The notes beneath the pieces were generated by a model. It searched no databases. It was not told the DNA's origin and saw only the letters and a list, made by a program, of their open reading frames with translations. DNA of 64,000 bases from Hoplostethus atlanticus (taxonomy: Eukaryota; Chordata; Actinopteri; Trachichthyiformes; Trachichthyidae), in NCBI GenBank assembly GCA_034670405.1, contig JAXDDX010000001.1, positions 12,257,501 to 12,321,500 of the forward strand, given 5' to 3'. Made by a program: the position numbers and the translations under genes. Shown in pieces: positions 46,775 to 64,000 of the stretch (positions within the stretch are counted from its first letter, which is position 1; every line of letters begins with the position of its first letter).

Positions 46775-48366
46775 TGTTAGACTGAGACACATAGGGAGAT
46801 GTACCTAAAAGGCAGAGGCTGCTAGAACCTCTCCGTCACCACATGCTCCTTGGAGAGCTTTGGTTTTCTAAGATGCTGGGATGGCCCACAGTAGACACTA
46901 ACTGCCCTGTGGGAGGTATTAGGATGATATATTGGTCCAACTCAGCCCAGGACAGTCTGGCCCAGCAAGCTCAGAGCAGATCAGAGCCTTATTTGTGCAG
47001 AGATGGGACCCAGCAGGTGTTAGTCAGATACTAAGTTGAGTGCCACAGTCTTGGCTCTTTCAACCAAAAGGAATCAAGCAAGGAGTAGAGACCCAAGCAG
47101 GCAGGGAACCGCTGAGAGGGGAAGCAGAGTGTGGATTAAGAACATCACACGAGAAGATACTGGAGCTGGAAACAGTTGAACCAGGAACCTGCGGCACAGA
47201 TTAGATCTGTGAGAAAGCAAAAAGGCCTCACAGTAATAAGTAAGTTTGTGTGGTTGCTTGCGTGTCTTGCTTGTGATGAAATAACGAAGAGGGGGGGGAA
47301 ATTCCCCTGCAATTTGCAGTGCTGGATGCCGTAAGAGAGGACACTGACCAAATTGTGAGGGAGACAGGCAGAAAATGTTCTTGTGTTCCAGCTGCAGTGA
47401 GATGGAAACCTTAACTTCAAGTCATTTACTACTCCCTTTGACTGTAGTTACCATCAAAGAGTTAAAAAACAACGTGGTTCCTTTGGTAGGTATCACAGCT
47501 TCTAGGATGAATTAGTTCATTAACCTCAACATGGAGCATGTTTGCTGCAGGAAGCAGAATACACGCCTACATTTTCCATTAACAGACTAACCTTGTGGTT
47601 AATTCTTCCCTTGACCTATGTCGAGTAATGCGTGTGACACGGACACCCTAAAAGCACACTGGCGTTGATAAGATAAGCACATCCTCTACGCCTCCATTTC
47701 TATAGTGGCTCGCAAATATAGGCATGCTCATGTTGGTATCTGTTTTTCCCACACACACTATGACACATATCAACACACCGAGACGCCCCCACACACATAA
47801 ACAGAGCCCTCTTCCGTCTTTCAGAGTATTTAGGTGTGCCTGAGTGTTTGAAGATAAGTACGGTGAGTGACATTCAGCCACACTCTTAGATGGGAGTCGA
47901 CTCCCAGCTACGCTCAGCAGAGGAGGCCAATTTTAATGTGCCTAAGCTGTTTCCATCATCCGACGATCAAAAGCACACACACACACACACACACAGCACA
48001 CATGCACACATGCACACAAACACACAGCTTTCACACGTGTGCAGAAAGGAAGAGATAGGGAAGAGGTGTGAGAGAGCAAAACAAAATTTCAAGAATGAAG
48101 AGAGAAAGCGCACAGTTCATCAGTGGTACAAACACAGTGCTTTATCACACACAGCAGGTGTGTGGATTATCGTTTTAATTGGATATTTGTTTGAGCCTGG
48201 CAAAGGCAAAGGACTATTGTAGTCACTGTTGAAAGGAGGACGAGAGAGCAAGCAAAAGACAGGGGGAGAGCAGAGGAAGGGAGCTGCGTTTCAATCATCT
48301 GGGGTGCGTGCTTCTGGAAACACAAACCCAATTACCTCCGAGACGGAGGAAGGAACTGTGTGAGAC

Positions 48367-48375
48367 ACGCGCACG

Positions 48376-48406
<31 letters not shown>

Positions 48407-48427
48407 ACGCACACGCGCACGCACGTG

Positions 48428-48460
<33 letters not shown>

Positions 48461-48461
48461 C
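48367..48461. repeat. Alternating CA/CG tract
   Basis: A nearly strict purine-pyrimidine alternation with CACA, GCGC and GTGC blocks, about 500 bases upstream of the igfn1 start codon. Confidence 0.9.
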
Positions 48462-48659
48462 AACACAAGTGTCTATCTGCCCTGAACATCCTCTTTCACT
48501 ATCTGAGTACACTATAGGGTATTAGCAACATCAGTGTGTGAATATAGAAGTCACGGTTAGGATTGTCCTCTGTCCCTCTGGCCCCCTTTTATCTACTGGA
48601 GGCAATATCAGAGGAAGACAGACCGTCACAGACAGCAACATGACCCAAATAAATACCAT

Positions 48660-48738
48660 GTATTAGTATTATAAATAGTATAATAGTAGAAATACTATGT
48701 ATTAGTATTATAACTAGTATAATAGTAGAAATACTATG
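48660..48738. repeat. 39-bp tandem duplication carrying a MEF2-like site
   Basis: Two copies of an AT-rich 39-bp unit beginning TATGTATTAG. They differ at one base inside the MEF2-like decamer. Confidence 0.85.
48669..48678 (-). promoter_or_regulatory. MEF2 site upstream of igfn1
   Basis: TTATAAATAG is the complement of CTATTTATAA, which fits YTAWWWWTAR exactly. It lies about 250 bases before the start codon of a muscle gene. The duplicate copy at 48708-48717 reads TTATAACTAG and breaks the consensus. Confidence 0.45.
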
Positions 48739-48813
48739 CGTCTCTATTCTTCTACCACTCATAAAAACAGATTGTTAGCGTAATGTTTCTCAAAATATCC
48801 TAAGATATAATTT

Positions 48814-48816
<3 letters not shown>

Positions 48817-48851
<35 letters not shown>

Positions 48852-48927
48852 CTCTCAGTATTCTAACTCCATCCCCGCCAAAGCTCAACTGACAGTCACA
48901 GATCAGCACCACCTTCATATCGTCGCC
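48817..48927 (+). other. igfn1: igfn1 5' region: (CT)n tract, possible acceptor and 5' leader
   Basis: A CT array (about 48817-48848) followed by TATCTCTCAG gives a strong splice-acceptor shape ending at 48858, so the ATG-bearing exon probably begins at 48859 and a separate upstream exon is likely. The frame is open through these 69 bases and reads IPAKAQLTVT, like the last strand of an Ig domain. The context TCGCCATGG at the first ATG is a good Kozak match, so I place the start there. Confidence 0.45.
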
Positions 48928-59813
<10,886 letters not shown>

Positions 59814-60000
59814 GATGACTGTGCATGAACTGCTGTCTACCATACTATACTGTCACTATAAAAATGACAGAAGATGCAGTTTAATTGGTGTTACTGGTGT
59901 TATGTGTATTGTTGCCATTTACAAGGGTTTTAGCTAGTGAGAGGTTAGAAATATATAAATCAGATTCTGACTTGAATTCCTGGTTTTGATTCCTTGATTG

Positions 60001-60006
60001 AATAAA
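60001..60006 (+). terminator. igfn1: igfn1 polyadenylation signal
   Basis: AATAAA 187 bases after the stop codon, the first one downstream on this strand. It gives a 3' UTR of roughly 200-220 bases. Confidence 0.75.
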
Positions 60007-60029
60007 TCATGCTTTTCATCTCCTCCTTG

Positions 60030-60168
60030 AATGTAATAGTAATACACCAGATGAACACCAGAGGTCAGACTTGTTGGTGTCCTATGTATTGATATTCTGT
60101 TCCAGGAATGGATTAATGTGTGGCGTGTTGGGATCTCTTGTCATTATTCAGCTCATTCAGTCAGAGAT

Positions 60169-60208
<40 letters not shown>

Positions 60209-63200
60209 CACGCACTCTTTAACTAAAACAAGTTGGGTTGTTCTTCTTTTCTGCAAAGTCTCTTATTTCTAGACTAGTTTCACAACACAGTACTTGCCAT
60301 GCCACTTGCGGTGTTGCAGTGAATGGAGTGCGTCTGTAAGCGATATTAAAAAACAAAATCATTTCATGTAACACGACACCATACAGTACACCTCATCCAC
60401 GCAGCCACCGTGGGATCAAAGTTCAAGAGTCAAAGGGTCTTTGAGTAAAGTGCATACACACCACCTGATCAGAATAGTAGTGCAGCTACCTGGTATTTCA
60501 CTGTATGTGTGATAGTTTTCCTCGGGTTAAAGGTGCCAGACAGCCTCTGGATAGAAACTGCTTTGGGGTCAAACAGTTTGGGACACCGACCTCAAGACCA
60601 TTCTCCCACCGATGCCCTTTCCCTGGCTCCATCGCCCGGTGATTTGAAATGAGCAGAGAGTGCGGTCTGCTAAGAAAGCTGCCAGACAGGCTGAGAGAGG
60701 CTATGACCCCTTTCCATCCTGACGTCACTATGCTGGCTCGCACAAACTCCTTTTCTGCAGGGCCACCGGTGGACCAGCTGCGTGACGCATCGGGTTGCCA
60801 GGTTCAAATCAATTAAGCACCAACAGGCAATAAACCTACGTCATTGGTACCAGTGAGGTGGAAGTAGTTTGGAGTGAAAGCCTGAATCGTGTTTTTTCAA
60901 TGTGAAGGTGCAGGAAGATTGCCAGTTGGTATTTAAAAAATTAAAAATTAAAGGCTGTGGTGGCACTAAACGCTCTAGCATGTAAGATCAGTTACCCAGA
61001 AGTTTTATTGCATGGCATTTACAGAAATAAACCTAATAGAGAGACATTTAAATCCATTGGGATGCACAGAGTTTCTCAGTACATCTGCTCATCACTGAAT
61101 GGAGGGATGTTGGAGGGAAAGCTGACATTGTACGGCAGGGAGATTTGTTTCAGCATCGTTTTGTGGGATTTCATCATTTTTAGGGGAACTGCTGTCTGTG
61201 GTCACCAATATAAGCGCAATCACAACGATGCCTCATTTCAGTAGAAGAGAGGAGTTCTTTGATAGCCGAACCCTGGCTGAGAATGAATGGGCTGCTTTGG
61301 GAGAGGACTGGCACGGCTCCTACAGGAGTAACCTAAGTGTTGTGTGTGCGTGTGCGTGCATGTTCGAGAAAAAGGGGGGAGACAGAAAGAGAGAAGGAGG
61401 TGAGAGGAAGACAGAAAGAGGAAGAGAGAAGCTGGTAGGACGCTGGATGAGTTCCCACAGGGCTGAAGGCGGTTGAAAGGAGATTTTCCACCACAGCTAG
61501 ACAATGCAGTGTAATAGAGCAGTCAGTAGAACAGTGCTCTCTGAGGCCTGCCAGTCCTTTCTGCACTAATGGTACTCAAGTTGCTGAAGGCCAACAGTTT
61601 CTCTGGAGACACAATAACACTGATTTCTCCAGGGGAATAAAAGAAAATCATAAAAAGGTATTGCACTAGTTGTCTGGCAAGCATAACCTTGAGTTGGTAG
61701 GCATACGTACGTCTGTTTGTAAATGGGCTTCAACTATAGAAGCAACTGATGGGAATCCTATCAAGTAATTTAACTTTATGGTGAAAATGGTTTCACCAAT
61801 ATATGAATTTGGGTCAGTTTTTTTTTGTTTTAGGACACACACAAAGGACACCAGAGGTCACCGTGGTGAAGTTGCATTGTATTTGCATTTATTTCTCCAA
61901 TAGATATTCACATTCATAGCAGTTTCACTACAGAGGAGGAACAATTTGATCTCTACAGTCATGAAAGAAATAAAAATCACTAAGTGAAAGTCAAGGACAA
62001 CAAGGTAAATAATTCAACACAATAAAATCAAGGAGGAAAAACACTCTCATTTGTTTATCAAATGATGTATTGTAATGGACCTTAAATAAAGATCAAATGT
62101 TTTTTTGTGGAAATGAAAACACAGCTTTTCCCATAGTGAGCAGAAAAATAGACATTTTGGGAAGCTTTTCTGATAAAAAGGATAACACTTTAAAGGAAGT
62201 CTTATACATAAGGGCTATGTAACACTTCAAAAGCAGTTAATGCCGTCAAAAGAAACGAAATACTTATTCTCTCGTGCAGTGAGGCCTCACCTCCTTGTGC
62301 TTAAACCATCAACAACAAAACACTGTCTTCAAACAAAGTCACTTCCACTGATGCTTTCTGTCTTCAAAAGAAAATGAGAACAAAGTAAGGAAAGAAGAGA
62401 ATATACTTAAAAAGATATACAGTACACAACAATCCTTTGTTTTAAATAGGATAGTGGCTGGGATTAGAGACAGATTGTGTTGACTGGCCTTAGTTGGGCT
62501 ACAGAAACGAGCAGCTCACATTAGCTTATGGATCAGCTCATACAGAGGTCCGAGGACTGTACAGAATATTTGGAAAATATTTTCTTCAAAATGATGGTTC
62601 AATTTGTAATGAAAATACCTGGATGCAAGACTGGACCAGTGTGCTGTAGGTGACATGGATTCATTCAAACCTACTGGTCACGCGTACATAAAAACACACA
62701 AACTTTACAGCTTCATGTATGAATGTCAACCACTGGAAGGTAGCGGGCACAGCACATCGACAGCAAAGCTCAAATTCAAGATCACAATAAACCACAGTAA
62801 AAAAAGAAAAGAAAACTCAAGAAAATCAAGAAAAAGTGTCAACTTATTAAGAGGGGCAAGTGAAACCACAGTCCGCTCTACAACAACAGCTACTGGTTCC
62901 AGCTCATCACTCACCGTGTAAATACTAGCCTCCCACAGCCCTCTCAGGTCCCTTTTGTCTGCACACACAAAGCCCAAAGAACAACAGGGCTGTTGACGGG
63001 CTGAGGTAAAGTGATGCGCCTGCTAGCCTGCCATCTGTGGGGGACAGGACAGCAGCTAGCGGGCCAGATGGAAAGGGACTCTTCCCCTGTGTGTCGTATT
63101 TCACCTCCTCACTTACTTCCAGCTACAGTATCTCCCAACAATAACCTCCTTCCTACATGGAAGGTCTAAAGCACACCTGCTCCTACGACAGGCATCTGTG

Positions 63201-64000
63201 TCTTCTGCAAAACAAAAGGTTGCTTGTTACAAGAGAGGGCTCTTGTGGTAACAAGTCTAGATTGTAGAGGTCCCACTCAAAGAAATCAGTTCAAACTACT
63301 TAATATGAAAGAGAAAGCCTCCAGATTGGCATAATAACTTGTGGCTGGTTGACCTAATCTGGGATTTGAGTTTGTTTATTTTATTTTACATCTACATCGT
63401 ACATCTATCACTCTCATAAAACCAACCTATGTTTCTCTTAGAAATACTTAATATGAAGCCCGTTTTGGCATGTCGCCATTAGGACATAATAACAAAGGAC
63501 TGAAGTTGTTTTTGTAGGGGGTGAAGAAAGTAGTGCTTACCTAACCTGCCCACACAGCCACAGCAAGGATGAGTAAGACCACTTGACTCATTCCCTCATA
63601 CTTTAGGCTACATACTAGAGTCGCATCTCACTCGTGTTTAGTGTCGTGTCCTTCCTCTAAACGCAGATTTAAGACAGTATAGAAGAGAAATGCATATCTC
63701 CGAGCAGGCCTTACTGGACAGAGGATGTCCCAACGTCAGCGGCCAGGCTAACGCAAGCCGCTAACAGAAAATGCTCCGCCAGTGAAGTGGTTGAGATGAG
63801 GAGAGGAAGCATGTTAAGACTATATTGGGATGAGGACTACACTTCCCTCATAGTGCTGCAGTGCTGTGAGGACAAATGAAAGTATGGAGCACAAGACAAA
63901 CGGCCCAACAGACAGACTGACAGGTCATTTCTGACTGACTGACTAAGCTGAAATATTGTGCTGACCAGCATGCTGCCAAAAGGAGAATGGGGAACTGTCT
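60030..64000. other. Downstream region, no confident gene
   Basis: A CT array lies at about 60174-60206. The remainder is largely unique, AT-rich sequence without supported exons on the plus strand. On the minus strand an AATAAA (61893-61888) could end a transcript whose last exon starts at an acceptor near 63204; this is described as a finding. Confidence 0.5.
61888..61893 (-). terminator. Possible polyadenylation signal of a convergent minus-strand gene
   Basis: AATAAA on the minus strand, followed leftwards by unique sequence. Several other AATAAA-like words exist in this AT-rich region, so this is weak alone. Confidence 0.25.

Larger units (their letters stand above)
39435..48858. other. 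Intergenic spacer between head-to-head b4galnt4 and igfn1
   Basis: No gene is supported here. The left part must hold the b4galnt4 promoter and 5' UTR. A CCAAT box (41050-41054, reading ATTGG on the minus strand) next to a GGAGGCGGGATGACG segment (41073-41087) is one possible promoter, 1.6 kb upstream of the ATG. The rest holds two DNA-element remnants, scattered microsatellites ((CA)n at 44442-44468, CT at about 43990-44013 and 45350-45384), an 18-bp palindrome at 42190-42207 and a CA/CG tract near 48370-48461. Confidence 0.6.

Noticed and set aside
60957..61244. A 95-codon plus-strand frame downstream of igfn1
   Set aside because: No similarity recognised, no splice or promoter context; length is compatible with chance in AT-rich DNA.
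62655..62921. An 88-codon plus-strand frame rich in Lys and Ser
   Set aside because: Composition follows A-rich DNA; it lies in what may be the 3' UTR of a gene on the other strand.
62881..62965. Exon-like interval on the minus strand (GTGTGTGCAG to GTGAGT)
   Set aside because: The splice signals are good by eye but the enclosed 40-odd bases have no supporting frame or neighbour.

Overview
This is vertebrate genomic DNA, most likely from a teleost fish. Long introns, GT-AG splice sites, a dense load of (CA)n, (GA)n and tetranucleotide microsatellites, tRNA-derived SINEs with a TTGAGCAAGGCACT-type core, a hAT-like MITE and two muscle/Golgi protein genes all fit this; the species cannot be told from the sequence. 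Most long open frames in the window are translated simple repeats, not genes.

Left 39 kb (minus strand): the 5' part of a gene recognised as b4galnt4 (beta-1,4-N-acetylgalactosaminyltransferase 4, a Golgi type II enzyme). Exon 1 (39293-39434) encodes a basic cytoplasmic tail and signal anchor. Exon 2 (1429-1541) encodes a charged stem segment. They join in phase across an intron of about 37.8 kb; the catalytic exons lie beyond the left edge. Intron 1 holds microsatellites, two SINE copies, two copies of another dispersed repeat, a 0.7 kb tetranucleotide array, and several repeat-poor islands that look like candidate conserved regulatory elements.

39.4-48.9 kb: intergenic spacer between two head-to-head genes. 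It contains a hAT-like MITE with an 8-bp target duplication (41386-41844), a TTAA-flanked inverted-repeat element (45985-46774), and a MEF2-like site just upstream of igfn1.

48.9-60.0 kb (plus strand): a complete igfn1-like gene, modelled here as 25 coding exons and about 1345 residues. It is a sarcomeric protein with the order Ig, MyBP-C-like tri-helix segment, five Ig, three FN3, Ig, FN3, Ig. Exon phases agree throughout except in exon 22, where one extra base near 58704-58711 shifts the frame and gives a stop at 58721. Either the assembly has an indel or this allele is truncated at about 1144 residues.

60.0-64.0 kb: no confident gene. A minus-strand AATAAA near 61893 and an exon-like segment near 63204 suggest the 3' end of a convergent gene that enters from the right edge. 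The two named genes do not act in one pathway; their adjacency is of interest as synteny. No novel molecular system was found.
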